Shown here one piece after another: positions 52,126 to 62,353 of a stretch of 64,000 bases of DNA. The translations under genes were made by a program, and so were the position numbers. The number at the start of each line of letters is the position of its first letter. The first letter of the stretch is position 1. The notes under the pieces were generated by a model. That model was given only the letters and a program-made list of their open reading frames with translations, had not been told where the DNA came from and made no database searches. The stretch is from a virus. Location of the stretch: IMG/VR virus record IMGVR_UViG_3300024495_000029, positions 1-64,000 of that record. One strand, given 5' to 3'.

Positions 52126-52761
52126 ATGGCAATTCAAGATATCACTGTTATATACAACTTTATATCTGAAGAGGAAAGAGTTATGCTTTTAGATTATGAA
52201 AAAAGCTTAACCGAAAGGGATCTTTGGGAAAAAAGAAATTATGCTGATCCAGATAATCAGTGGACAAATAGGCATCTTTCTATAATTCATTTAACAATGC
52301 CAGAACATGGCTTTGGAACAGAGTACGATATTTCAATTGCTAAAAAAATGTGGGAAATAGAAAGCAGAATTAGAGAGCAGATAAAGAAGTCTTGGAATTT
52401 AAATAAAGAAATTTGGCCAGACTGTTTTAATTTAATTCGTTGGCCACATGGTCAAGCGCAGCCACCTCATTCAGATTATGAAAACTTTGGAAGACTGCCT
52501 CATATATGGAATTGGAGAGACATAGGTTGCGTATTGTATTTAAATGATGATTTTGAAGAAGGACATATTTACTTTCCACAACATAACCGTGAAATAAAAA
52601 TTGTAGGTGGAATGTTAGCATTTTTCCCAGGAGATATTCATCATGCTCATGGCGTGAAAGAGGTAAAAAATGGAACAAGGTATACGTTAAACACATTTTA
52701 TACTTTTACAGAAGAACACAAATTTGAAGTAGATTTTAATAGAAAGTATCTTCCCTGGTAA
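52126..52761 (+). CDS. 2-oxoglutarate/Fe(II) oxygenase, P4H-like
   Basis: 211 residues. HSDYENFG gives the HxD (about residue 117), EEGHIYFPQHN the central strand, FFPGDIHHAHGV the distal His and RYTLNTFYT the Arg for 2-oxoglutarate. All four catalytic residues are present. Its homologue in this window is at 9392. A prolyl or lysyl hydroxylase for fibre proteins is plausible given the collagen-like genes on either side. Confidence 0.82.
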   Translation: MAIQDITVIYNFISEEERVMLLDYEKSLTERDLWEKRNYADPDNQWTNRHLSIIHLTMPEHGFGTEYDISIAKKMWEIESRIREQIKKSWNLNKEIWPDCFNLIRWPHGQAQPPHSDYENFGRLPHIWNWRDIGCVLYLNDDFEEGHIYFPQHNREIKIVGGMLAFFPGDIHHAHGVKEVKNGTRYTLNTFYTFTEEHKFEVDFNRKYLPW

Positions 52762-53153
52762 TGGCACACGATATAAAAGTTGAAACAAAAAGGTGGCAGA
52801 TTAGAAAAATTGTTGACCTTGGCATAATGTGCATAAGAGTAAATACAATTATAAATGCTGCTCAAAGATATGAGACTGCAGTCTTTCAAACAGACATAGA
52901 GGGTAGAATGAGAGACATTGGAATTAAATATTATAAGCTTCATGGGTCTATGCAAGAAGCAATAGATTTTAATGAATTTTTTGTTAAAACCTTAAAATCT
53001 CAAGATTTTTCTGGTTTAGACGAAATACAGGTGTTTCAGAAATTAGATACCATATTTGCCGATTTTAAATATAATGATGGGCCATATCGTTGGTTTATGC
53101 CTGCTAAAAATCCTCCAAATGTTGCTATTGGCCAAAAGCAAGAGGACATGTAG
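52761..53153 (+). CDS. hypothetical protein
   Basis: 130 residues, helical, with KVETKRWQIRKIVDLGIMC at the start and FADFKYNDGPYRWFMPAKNPPN near the end. Last gene of the cassette; overlaps the oxygenase stop by one base. Confidence 0.5.
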   Translation: MAHDIKVETKRWQIRKIVDLGIMCIRVNTIINAAQRYETAVFQTDIEGRMRDIGIKYYKLHGSMQEAIDFNEFFVKTLKSQDFSGLDEIQVFQKLDTIFADFKYNDGPYRWFMPAKNPPNVAIGQKQEDM

Positions 53154-53171
53154 CGCTAACCAACAGCTTGG

Positions 53172-53183
53172 TATAATTGTAAT
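53172..53183 (+). promoter_or_regulatory. leaderless promoter of the long fibre gene
   Basis: GGTATAAT with -10 at 53172-53177, then TGTAAT, then the ATG at 53184. Six bases only, so leaderless. Confidence 0.5.
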
Positions 53184-54920
53184 ATGGAAACGCTTTATCC
53201 AAGTCAAATTGATACCTACGTCCAACCGAATGCAACCGATTCGGTTCAAACCGTTTCCCACTCAGCACAACATAGACGTTTAAATGATGCAATTTATAAA
53301 CTACAGCTAAAAGTTGGAATCAATAACTCTCAAGACGTTAGTTCTATTGAAAATAGATTAACAACTTTAAAAAACTTTGTTGATGCAAGAGCTGTAGATT
53401 TAGGACAGCTAGAAGACAGCCTTGACGAGTATGTTACTTTAATTCAATACGAAAACGATAAAGGTGTTGCAATAGCAACCCTAGGCGTTGATGGAAAGCT
53501 TGATCCAGATCAAATACCTTCATCAATTGCAACAGATGCACAATCTAGAGCAGATGCAGCATTGTCTGCAGCAGGATTGTATACTGATCAAAAAATTGCC
53601 AATCTTGTAGATTCAGCACCTGGAGCATTAAATACTCTTAATGAATTAGCTCAAGCATTAAATGATGATGCTAATTTTGCCTCAACAATGACAACTGCGC
53701 TGGCAGGAAAATCTGCAGTAGGGCACACACATACTTCTTCTAATATAACAGATTTTGTTGAGGCTGCTCAAGATGCGGCTGGACTGTTATTTGGCCATTC
53801 TAATCATAATAATGTTACTGCAACATATGATGATGAAAATAATAAAATAATTTTAAGCGTAACTCCACAATTAACACAAGAACAGGTTCAGGATTTTATT
53901 GTTCCGCTTTTCCAGAGCGCTAATAATAAAAATATGAATATCCTTTATGATGATGATAACAATACATTAATTTTAGAAGCAATTACAGAACCTTCTAAAG
54001 CGGTAATGTCTCCAACAGCTCCAGCAAATCCAGCAAACGGAGCATTTTGGCTTGATACAGATGAATTAAGATCTGGAGACGTACTTGCTCTTAAGATTTG
54101 GAATGCTACAGCAAATAAATGGGAGTATGCAGCATCAGAACTCAGCCTTGCAACAACAAATGTTTGGACATCTAAAAATACATTTACTCAAGGCGTTATT
54201 ATTGGAACAAACACCGCTCCATCAAATCCAGTAGAGGGTCAAATATATTATAACTTATTAGCAGAAAAATTAAGAGTGTTTGATGGTCTAGTTTGGAAAG
54301 ATGTTTCTGGTGGCGCAGGTGGAGGCGGAGGACTTCCAAGCATTTCAACAGATGGAACAGCAACTCCAGCAACTTTATTTTTTGGAATGATAGCTCCGCC
54401 ATCAGCGGCAGCTTTAGAGGGAGACATTTGGTTTGATGTTGACGATCTTGGAACTCCATTTAATCAATTTTTTACTGGAACCACTGCTCCAGATCCAACT
54501 CAATATGAATTTTGGGTAGACCCAAATCCAGCTCCTGGAGAATTAATATATTCAGCAAATGAACCAACAACACCACAATATGAGGGTGAACTTTGGATAG
54601 ACACAGATGATTATGAAGGCCAATTGGTTGAAGTTGGGGCAACCGCTCCAAATCCAGACAACGTCCAGCTTTGGGTAGATGTAAATGATTTAGACACTCC
54701 ATCTTATTATTCAAATTTAGTTTTTACAACATACGTAAATTATGCAGCTTTTCCAGTGGCTGGCTCAAAACCAGGAATGTTGGCAGTAGATAGTTCTACT
54801 GGCATAGTTTATATATCAATCAATAATTTATGGGTTGCCCAGCCTCTTAAATTAGATCAAGACAAAATTAATAGACAATCTCAAAGTAATCAAGCCCTTA
54901 TATGGATGGGCTTTTTATAA
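53184..54920 (+). CDS. tail fibre protein
   Basis: 578 residues. The N-terminal coiled part (about 20-110) precedes a repeat region with FDVDDLGTP, WVDPNPAPGE and WIDTDDYEG units (about 290-520), then a short tip. Repeats of this kind are common in fibres of aquatic phages. Confidence 0.7.
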   Translation: METLYPSQIDTYVQPNATDSVQTVSHSAQHRRLNDAIYKLQLKVGINNSQDVSSIENRLTTLKNFVDARAVDLGQLEDSLDEYVTLIQYENDKGVAIATLGVDGKLDPDQIPSSIATDAQSRADAALSAAGLYTDQKIANLVDSAPGALNTLNELAQALNDDANFASTMTTALAGKSAVGHTHTSSNITDFVEAAQDAAGLLFGHSNHNNVTATYDDENNKIILSVTPQLTQEQVQDFIVPLFQSANNKNMNILYDDDNNTLILEAITEPSKAVMSPTAPANPANGAFWLDTDELRSGDVLALKIWNATANKWEYAASELSLATTNVWTSKNTFTQGVIIGTNTAPSNPVEGQIYYNLLAEKLRVFDGLVWKDVSGGAGGGGGLPSISTDGTATPATLFFGMIAPPSAAALEGDIWFDVDDLGTPFNQFFTGTTAPDPTQYEFWVDPNPAPGELIYSANEPTTPQYEGELWIDTDDYEGQLVEVGATAPNPDNVQLWVDVNDLDTPSYYSNLVFTTYVNYAAFPVAGSKPGMLAVDSSTGIVYISINNLWVAQPLKLDQDKINRQSQSNQALIWMGFL

Positions 54921-54953
54921 AAACTTTGGTATACTTTGTAAAGGAGTAGATAC

Positions 54954-55583
54954 ATGTCACTAAAAAGATGGGATGGCTCGTCTTGGGTCGTCGTTGCAGG
55001 TTCTAGACCAGGTCCACAGGGTCCACAAGGTGCTCAAGGTGTACCTGGAGTTAATGCAACAATTTCCGTTGGCACTGTAAATACTACAGACGCAGGAACA
55101 AATGCAACTGTAACAAATAGTGGAACTTCTTCTGCTGCAATTCTTAATTTTAATATTCCAAGAGGAGCAACAGGACAGCAAGGTAACATTGGTCCACAAG
55201 GTGTACCAGGATCTAGAGGAAGTAAAATTTTTACTGGGATTAATGCTCCGACATCTTCTAATCCTTCTCCAACAGGTTTGCTAGGTAACGATCAATATCT
55301 AGCAACTTCAAATGGTAATTGGTATATTTATGATGCTTCTGGTTCTGGCGCTTGGTCATTACAAGGAAACATCAAAGGTCTGCAGGGTGAAAAAGGAGAT
55401 AAGGGCGACACTGGCCCAACTGGTCCTTCTGGAAACGTAACTGCAAATGAATTATATGCAAAGACAGATGCTCTACAAGTAGATGCACTTCTTAATCTTG
55501 GAATATATTATCCAAAATATACTTCAACGTTAACACAAACTCAGTTAAACAGTAGATTTGCAGCAAGCAGCTTTTTATTTTAG
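54954..55583 (+). CDS. collagen-like fibre protein
   Basis: 209 residues. Three collagen-like blocks: GPQGPQGAQGVPG (20-32), GATGQQGNIGPQGVPG (about 70-85) and GLQGEKGDKGDTGPTGPSG (about 140-158). Globular beta segments lie between them and a coil at the end. Several Pro are in the Y position of G-X-Y, the site hydroxylated in collagens. AAAGGAGTA upstream. Confidence 0.75.
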   Translation: MSLKRWDGSSWVVVAGSRPGPQGPQGAQGVPGVNATISVGTVNTTDAGTNATVTNSGTSSAAILNFNIPRGATGQQGNIGPQGVPGSRGSKIFTGINAPTSSNPSPTGLLGNDQYLATSNGNWYIYDASGSGAWSLQGNIKGLQGEKGDKGDTGPTGPSGNVTANELYAKTDALQVDALLNLGIYYPKYTSTLTQTQLNSRFAASSFLF

Positions 55584-55594
55584 GAGAATAACAT

Positions 55595-58500
55595 ATGGCA
55601 AGACGACAAATAGAGGAAACATACTACACGTTTGACCCTACTACAAATACGGTAACTATTCCTAGAGTAATTAAGGCTGAACGCCTAATGCTTATTACAA
55701 ACGTTACCAAAAATATTGTTATCTATAATTTTTCCGACCCAAATCTTGGATATGTAACTCTTACGCAAAACAATACTTCTGTAAATAAGCCAACAACCAC
55801 AATAGTATTAGAATATAATTGCTCATCAATGCTTTCTTCAGATAAGCTTGCAATTGTTTATGATGAAATAAATGAAACAACATCATTTGAACCAGCACTT
55901 CTCGATGCTGTACAAAAATTAAGAACAGCCCCACCACAATCATTGATGGATACCGACTTTGAGTACGGAGTTCAGCCATCAAAATGGGAAGCTTTAGTAG
56001 TATGCGGTAATTATCCAACATTTTTTTCGAGAACAACTGGCGGAAACTCATATGACATTATTACAATTTCAGCAGACGGAGCATCTCCAAGATCTACAGT
56101 ATCTGTAACAACTGCATCTAATCACGGACTTGCAAATGGAGATGTTGTTTCGGTTCAGGAAACATCTTCTGGAGGAGTTGCTGATGGAACTTTCCCAATA
56201 ACAGTTGTAGATGCAACAACATTTTCTTATGTTGCAAAAGGTGTTGTTTCTGGAACATTAAAAGATGGAAACATGACTGGTGTTTATGGCGGAGGAATTT
56301 ATGACAATGCTCATATTCCAGGCGGAGTCCCAGGTTCATTTGGCGCTTGGTCAGCAATTTCAGATCAAGCTTCTTATTCAACTATTACAGTAACAACTCC
56401 AAGACCACACGGACTGTTGCCAGGAACACCAATTTTGATTAACGATTTAAGTTCACCAATTGGTGGAATTCAATTTATTAATAACGTTTCAACTCCAAAT
56501 CAATTTAAATTTACATTAACTTCACAAACCGCAGTTAATAATCCAATCAATACTGTAAATATTGGATTGTACACTAGACCAGAAGGTTATGTAGACCACA
56601 GACCTTTTGATGGCGGAGTTATTTTAACAACAGCAAATAACGTTTGCGGAGTTCAAACAATTCGTCAAACACGTCGTTATTTCCGCTATCAATCAGGAAA
56701 ATCAATTCAGTTTTCTACAGGCGCTAAATTAACTCCTACATATGATATTGATACAATATTTGCAGATAACAATGCTGTAGGTATTGCATTGGTAACAGTT
56801 ACAACAAGACAGGATCATGGATTGCAGCCAGGAGCTGTCGTTAGAATTGAAGGCGCTACAGTCACTGGAACTTATAACCCATGGAATGGAGATTTTCCAG
56901 TTACAGAAATTTTAGGAACAAACTCATTTAAGTATCAAATGAGCTTAAATCAAGTTATGCCTTCAACAGATCAATTCCCAGGTGGAACAGACGTAAAAGC
57001 AACAGTAGTTCGTTGGAAAGGTGCAGCAACTCGTTGCGGAATGTTTGATGATCAGAACGGCTTCTTTTTTGAGTATGACGGAAAATCATTCCACTGTGTT
57101 CGCAGATATACAAAGAAAGAACTGTTTGGTCGTTTAAATCTTACACAATATTCAAACTACGTATTTGGTACAAATACAAGATTTAGAAAGCAGCTAGTTG
57201 TTGGAGATCAAATAACAATTAGAGGTGCACATTATAAAGTTATTCAAATAAATAATGATACCGAAATGTTTATTTCTCCAGCTTATAAAGCTTCAACAAC
57301 AACTTCTGCAAGATATTTGAAGATGGAAACAATTAAGGTTCCACAGGATCAATGGAATATTGATAAAATGGATGGAACTGGTCCATCTGGATATGTATTA
57401 GATCCAGGCCGTATGCAAATGGTTTATATTGACTATACATGGTATGGTGCTGGATTCATTAGATTTGGATTTAGAGCAACTGATGGAAATATTTATTATT
57501 GCCACAAGATGCCTAACAATAACGCAAATACTGAAGCGTATATGCGTTCAGGTAACTTGCCAGCACGTTATGAAGCGGTAAATGAACCAACTAAGTTTGC
57601 TCGTTTAGTTGCTGGTGGAACTGCAATAAGTGGAGCATCTTTAGCACCAACAGAAATTGCAATGTATGTAGATAATGTTGATTTTTGGCCAGATTCTGGA
57701 TACTTAATGATTAAAGATGATCAAAATTGCGAAATAGTTTCTTATTCATCAATTGGCGCATATAATTCTGTAGCTAGAGGTTACTTAGTAAATATTGCAA
57801 GACGTCAACCAATGCCAATTAATTATACTGGCTCAATGGTTAATTTAACTGGAACAAGTGCATCAGTTGTATTTACTCCAGATGCTACGGTTCCTGGTGG
57901 TGCTGGTACTGCACAAGTTTCAGTTCAACCAATTTCTCAACAATGTGCTCCAGTAATTTGTCACTGGGGATCTTCAGTTATTATGGACGGAAGATTTGAC
58001 GATGATAAAGCCTACATCTTTACGGCTGGTATGCAGAGATTTATGCAAATTACTGGTTCTGGTACATTTACAGCTAAAATTTCATCACGTTCGGCATCAG
58101 GCGGTGTTGTAACTCTTACAACACAGTCTTCACATAGCATTCAGCCTGGATATAATGTTTCTATATCTGGTGTTAATACAGTAGCATCAATTACAAATGC
58201 TTCTATTACTTCCAGCGTAGCAACAATTACAACAAGCGGTGCACATAATTTACAGCAGGGACAAACAGTTACAATTACAAACGTAATAACTTCTGCAAAC
58301 ACAATATTTAATGGAACATATACAATTACATCTGTTCCTACATCAAATACATTTACATATGTAAGACCATATCCATCAAACGTAACTTATGCTAATCTGT
58401 CTGGTACAGCAACAGAATCTTCAACATTTAATGGAACATTTTCTGTATCTTCTGTAACATCAAATACAATAGTTTACTCAATTCCAAATACTGCAACATT

Positions 58501-59095
58501 TAGCTCAGCAGTTGTTGCAGCAGGAAATGCAACGCAATCATTTGGTTCATCTTCAACACCAAGACCACTAGTTTCAATTAGAATTGCTCCTTCCGTAGAT
58601 AACGGACTTGGAAGAAACTATGGAATTCGTGAAGTTGTCAACCATATGCAGCTAAACTTATCATCAATTGGTATTCTTTCTTCTGGACAGTTCTTGATTC
58701 AAGGATTCCTAAATCCAGCATCACTAATTGGACCATCAATTCCTGGAGATTGGGAAACAGTTAGAGTTCCAGGTGGATCTTTAGCACAGGTTATTTATCA
58801 TGATGGCTCTGGTGTTCCAGGTTCAACAATCACTAACCCAACAAATACCATTTCAGGCGGAGACCAGGTGTTTGCGTTCTATACAGAAAACTCTGGTGGT
58901 GAAAACTTGTCTGTTACAAACTTGGATCTTTCAAAAGTAAGAGATCTTGGAACATCAATTCTTTCTGGAAATGGAAATACTTCATCTCCAGGGTATCCTA
59001 ATGGACCAGATATTCTTACAATTGTTGCAACAAACCTTGGTGCAACTACAGGTAATATTTCTTGCCGCTTGTCTTGGACAGAGGCTCAGGCTTAA
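55595..59095 (+). CDS. very large structural protein of the tail region
   Basis: 1,166 residues, beta-rich throughout. Repeats of the form VTVTT.A.HGL..G..V.V and TF.Y (about 170-215, 260-310, 390-440, 825-880, 880-960) resemble Ig-like or TF-type domains of cyanophage virion proteins. Residues 500-720 appear globular. Likely a fibre or tail-tip component; the longest gene here. AGGAGAATAAC ribosome site. Confidence 0.65.
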   Translation: MARRQIEETYYTFDPTTNTVTIPRVIKAERLMLITNVTKNIVIYNFSDPNLGYVTLTQNNTSVNKPTTTIVLEYNCSSMLSSDKLAIVYDEINETTSFEPALLDAVQKLRTAPPQSLMDTDFEYGVQPSKWEALVVCGNYPTFFSRTTGGNSYDIITISADGASPRSTVSVTTASNHGLANGDVVSVQETSSGGVADGTFPITVVDATTFSYVAKGVVSGTLKDGNMTGVYGGGIYDNAHIPGGVPGSFGAWSAISDQASYSTITVTTPRPHGLLPGTPILINDLSSPIGGIQFINNVSTPNQFKFTLTSQTAVNNPINTVNIGLYTRPEGYVDHRPFDGGVILTTANNVCGVQTIRQTRRYFRYQSGKSIQFSTGAKLTPTYDIDTIFADNNAVGIALVTVTTRQDHGLQPGAVVRIEGATVTGTYNPWNGDFPVTEILGTNSFKYQMSLNQVMPSTDQFPGGTDVKATVVRWKGAATRCGMFDDQNGFFFEYDGKSFHCVRRYTKKELFGRLNLTQYSNYVFGTNTRFRKQLVVGDQITIRGAHYKVIQINNDTEMFISPAYKASTTTSARYLKMETIKVPQDQWNIDKMDGTGPSGYVLDPGRMQMVYIDYTWYGAGFIRFGFRATDGNIYYCHKMPNNNANTEAYMRSGNLPARYEAVNEPTKFARLVAGGTAISGASLAPTEIAMYVDNVDFWPDSGYLMIKDDQNCEIVSYSSIGAYNSVARGYLVNIARRQPMPINYTGSMVNLTGTSASVVFTPDATVPGGAGTAQVSVQPISQQCAPVICHWGSSVIMDGRFDDDKAYIFTAGMQRFMQITGSGTFTAKISSRSASGGVVTLTTQSSHSIQPGYNVSISGVNTVASITNASITSSVATITTSGAHNLQQGQTVTITNVITSANTIFNGTYTITSVPTSNTFTYVRPYPSNVTYANLSGTATESSTFNGTFSVSSVTSNTIVYSIPNTATFSSAVVAAGNATQSFGSSSTPRPLVSIRIAPSVDNGLGRNYGIREVVNHMQLNLSSIGILSSGQFLIQGFLNPASLIGPSIPGDWETVRVPGGSLAQVIYHDGSGVPGSTITNPTNTISGGDQVFAFYTENSGGENLSVTNLDLSKVRDLGTSILSGNGNTSSPGYPNGPDILTIVATNLGATTGNISCRLSWTEAQA

Positions 59096-59109
59096 AAGGA
59101 GGGGCATAA

Positions 59110-59781
59110 ATGCCTAATTACGCTACACTATCTAATCAGATTGATGTATTTAAAACTAAAGTAGATGCTTTATATGCTACAGGTAATTTAGATGCCAATT
59201 CATTGCTACTTCTTGCCGAAGCGCTAGAGACTTTATCCAATGCACTTGGCGTCAATGATATTGTTGGCGCAACCGCAGCAGCAATAACACAATTAAACAC
59301 TGCAAGAGATGCAGCAATTACTGTTGTAAATGGAACTGCAAATGGAACTGCCGTTACTAATCTTCAAAACTCTTACAACACCTTAAATACCGCTTATCAA
59401 AATTATGGCTCTAGAATCACTTCTCTTGAATCAACAAGCACATCTCAGCAATCAGCAATTGCTACAGCTTCTGCTCTAGCAGCGCTTGGCGGGTGGAATA
59501 CATGGGTTATTCATAGTAGTGGAAATAGATCTTTATCTGGAAACGATAGAATTTTTGTTATTCCAGCAGCAAATATGACATTGACTTTACCAACAACGCC
59601 ATCTCTAGGAACTGCTGTAAGAATTGTAGATGCGGCTGGAACAGCAGCAACAACAAACTTTACAGTTGCAAGAAATGGTTCAAATATTATGGGGCAGGCC
59701 CAAGATTTGATTGTTAACACAAATAGTGCAAGATTGCATCTGGTATATGTAGATGCAACTCGTGGATGGAGACTTGTATAA
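59110..59781 (+). CDS. fibre-like protein
   Basis: 223 residues. A helical, coiled start (1-125) leads to a beta tip with NRSLSGNDRIFVIPAANMTLTLP. GGAGGGGC ribosome site. Probably a short trimeric fibre. Confidence 0.6.
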   Translation: MPNYATLSNQIDVFKTKVDALYATGNLDANSLLLLAEALETLSNALGVNDIVGATAAAITQLNTARDAAITVVNGTANGTAVTNLQNSYNTLNTAYQNYGSRITSLESTSTSQQSAIATASALAALGGWNTWVIHSSGNRSLSGNDRIFVIPAANMTLTLPTTPSLGTAVRIVDAAGTAATTNFTVARNGSNIMGQAQDLIVNTNSARLHLVYVDATRGWRLV

Positions 59782-60176
59782 TGCCAATTTATTATGATGA
59801 TGTTGTAAATTCTACAATTAATTTTAGAAATATTTCAACAACAGGACAAACTCTTTCTGGCTATAGAACTGGAAGACTAGATCTTGGCACAACAAGCGGC
59901 ACAGTAAATCTAGATCTATCTTTATCAAATGATTTTACATGTACATTAAACGGAAATACAACATTTAATATTACTAATACTCCAGCAACTGGGGTTGTTT
60001 CTTTTTCTTTACAATTAACTGGCGGAGGATCTTATACAGTTAGTTTTACAAATGCAAAATATCCAGGAGCTACTGCTCCTTCTTTAACCTCTGGAGGAAT
60101 TGACGTTATTACGTTTGTTACATACGATAACGGAACTTCTTGGAGAGGCCAAGTCGCAATGAAGGACTCAAGATAA
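59781..60176 (+). CDS. fibre tip protein
   Basis: 131 residues, start at the ATG on the previous stop. All-beta, with NDFTCTLNGNTTFNITNTP and a final TFVTYDNGTSWRGQV. The arrangement suits a receptor-binding head domain. Confidence 0.6.
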   Translation: MPIYYDDVVNSTINFRNISTTGQTLSGYRTGRLDLGTTSGTVNLDLSLSNDFTCTLNGNTTFNITNTPATGVVSFSLQLTGGGSYTVSFTNAKYPGATAPSLTSGGIDVITFVTYDNGTSWRGQVAMKDSR

Positions 60177-60676
60177 TGTACGCACAAGTTATAGATGAAG
60201 AAATTGTACAAATTGTTGATGAACAATCTTTAAGAGAGCTTTATCCATCAACACATTTTCCATCACCAATTGAACAACGCCATTTAGAAGGTTTTGACAA
60301 TTGGTATGTTGTACAAGACGATCCAACCACACCAGAATATGATTTTAAAACTAAAAAAATTGAATTTGTTAGAGAGTGGAATGCTGGAGCTGTTGTTGGT
60401 TACTATAAAATATTAAATTTAACAAATGCAGAAAAAGATGCTTTAATTGAATCAAGATGGGCTCAAATTAGATATCACAGAGACAATACAATTATTTCTA
60501 CTGACTATCTTATGATGCCAGATGTATTTAGTTCTTTTTCAGATTCAGATAAGGCTAAGGTAATATCTTATCGTCAAGCTCTTAGAGACATTACAAATCA
60601 AGAAGACCCATTTAATATTGCATGGCCTTCTCTGGGAATTGAGTCTATTACATTAAGATATAATGTGGAGATTTAA
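60176..60676 (+). CDS. tail fibre assembly protein-like
   Basis: 166 residues. The second half has AEKDALIESRWAQIRYHRDN, a MMPDVF segment and SYRQALRDITNQEDPFNIAWP, matching phage tail assembly chaperones (Phage_tail_APC type). They help fibres fold. Start overlaps the previous stop by one base. Confidence 0.7.
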   Translation: MYAQVIDEEIVQIVDEQSLRELYPSTHFPSPIEQRHLEGFDNWYVVQDDPTTPEYDFKTKKIEFVREWNAGAVVGYYKILNLTNAEKDALIESRWAQIRYHRDNTIISTDYLMMPDVFSSFSDSDKAKVISYRQALRDITNQEDPFNIAWPSLGIESITLRYNVEI

Positions 60677-61609
60677 ATGCCTTTTCCACAAAATAGATAT
60701 CTGTCTGCTCCAGGTGGTACAAAACCATTTTTGTTAAGACAAATTATCACAACTGGATATGTTTTAGCTGGATATCAAAATAGCAGCCCTTGGACAAACG
60801 TTAATCAAGTTGCTCATTCTACAGATACAACTACAGATTTAGGAAATTTATTAAATAACTCTTCTGGATATCCAGGAGGAATGTGTGACGACACATTTGC
60901 TTATTTGTTAAAGGCAAATAATGGCGTTGGAGGAACATCTACTCAAACAAATAAATTTAGTATGAGAACAAACTCTTCTGTTGTCGGACCATCCTCTCCA
61001 TACAATTGTGGAAATAATGGAACAATAATGCACAAGGAGCAATCCTACGCATATGGTAAACCTTTTGATGGCTCTGCGGCTATTATGAGATTTAATTTTG
61101 CAACACAATCTTGGATGTCTAGCCTTAGCTCTTCATATGGAACAAACGGCGGTTCAGGCGGTTCTGCTTTTTATCATGAGTTTGCTGGATGGCATTATGG
61201 AGATGGAAACGGAACTGGAGCTGGTGTAAAATTAACCTTTTCAACAGAAACACAGTCTACTGGAACAATGTATGGCGCACATGGTCAGCAAAAAGCAATC
61301 TCTTCAAAACGAACTTATCTTTATGCTGGCAATGAAGGAGATTACGCTGGAGGATATAATTTAAGGCGGTGGAATGTTTCTACAGAAACAAACGTTGGAA
61401 CCGTTTCAAAACCAATTGGAAATTGTGGAGAAGAAAATTTTGATATGGGCCAAGATTGGCAATTCATGCTAGGGAATTATAATGGTTCTCAAAATAACAG
61501 ATCTTGGAGATTTAATTACACAACAGATAGTGGATATGAAGGCGGCGGCTCAATGCAGTCAAAAGGCCCTGGAGGCAGAAGCTCGGCATATTCAGCTTAT
61601 CGTTCTTAA
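60677..61609 (+). CDS. beta-propeller-like tail protein
   Basis: 310 residues, rich in Gly, Ser, Thr and Trp, with several W-N/F blocks spaced about 40 residues apart (RFNFATQSW, RRWNVSTETN, RFNYTTDS). These suggest a propeller or kelch-like receptor-binding protein. Follows the assembly chaperone directly. Confidence 0.6.
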   Translation: MPFPQNRYLSAPGGTKPFLLRQIITTGYVLAGYQNSSPWTNVNQVAHSTDTTTDLGNLLNNSSGYPGGMCDDTFAYLLKANNGVGGTSTQTNKFSMRTNSSVVGPSSPYNCGNNGTIMHKEQSYAYGKPFDGSAAIMRFNFATQSWMSSLSSSYGTNGGSGGSAFYHEFAGWHYGDGNGTGAGVKLTFSTETQSTGTMYGAHGQQKAISSKRTYLYAGNEGDYAGGYNLRRWNVSTETNVGTVSKPIGNCGEENFDMGQDWQFMLGNYNGSQNNRSWRFNYTTDSGYEGGGSMQSKGPGGRSSAYSAYRS

Positions 61610-61624
61610 TAGATAGGTAAATTA

Positions 61625-62353
61625 ATGAGATATATAAACGATTTAACGTCGGACGTTTCTGGCTACACAAAAGAGCAAAAAGACATTCTTCTTTATGCTG
61701 CAAATAGGCAATGGGGCACCCCAGTATTTAAAATAGATAATTTTGTTGGCGGCGCACAATTTACACCATTTGGAAAATTAAGACAATTACTTCTAGAGTT
61801 AGGTTCACGAGAAAATCTTATTTCAGAACAAGAGCTAAAAATTGAAAGAACTAAACTTGAAATTGAATTAGAGAAAGAACTTATTTTACAAACAAATTTG
61901 ATTGCACAAAGAAAAATTCACGAATTAAATATTAAAGAAAAAGAACGTGTTCTTCAAAATCAAAAAATTATGATTAGTTTAACATATGAAGAACGAGACA
62001 AGTTTATGATGCTTATAGACAGATTCAATAATTCTGAAGAGGGTAAATTGCCAGATGGAAGAAAAATAATGGACATTATTGGCAATCATGAAGAAGAAGA
62101 AAGGCTAGAGGCAGAACTTTGGGCTGTGAGACTTGGAGCTCAAGCTGGATACGATTTGTTATTTTACGGCAGGGTTAATAATGGTAATATGGAAGCAATT
62201 GATCAGTTGCCAAAAGATATTCGGGAACTTGCCCTAGACAATGCTATGTCAAAGGCTTTGGAAACAAATGAAAAATTGGAGGCTTTACAAAATATTGTTA
62301 AAACTCGTTTAGAGTTAGATAAGCCAACTGGAGTTTGGGAGTCTCTTGAATGA
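61625..62353 (+). CDS. coiled-coil structural or scaffold protein
   Basis: 242 residues. The middle (about 60-120) is a long charged coiled coil. Flanks are helical, with NRQWGTPVFKIDNFVGGAQFTPF near the start. It may be a chaperone or minor virion component. Confidence 0.55.
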   Translation: MRYINDLTSDVSGYTKEQKDILLYAANRQWGTPVFKIDNFVGGAQFTPFGKLRQLLLELGSRENLISEQELKIERTKLEIELEKELILQTNLIAQRKIHELNIKEKERVLQNQKIMISLTYEERDKFMMLIDRFNNSEEGKLPDGRKIMDIIGNHEEEERLEAELWAVRLGAQAGYDLLFYGRVNNGNMEAIDQLPKDIRELALDNAMSKALETNEKLEALQNIVKTRLELDKPTGVWESLE

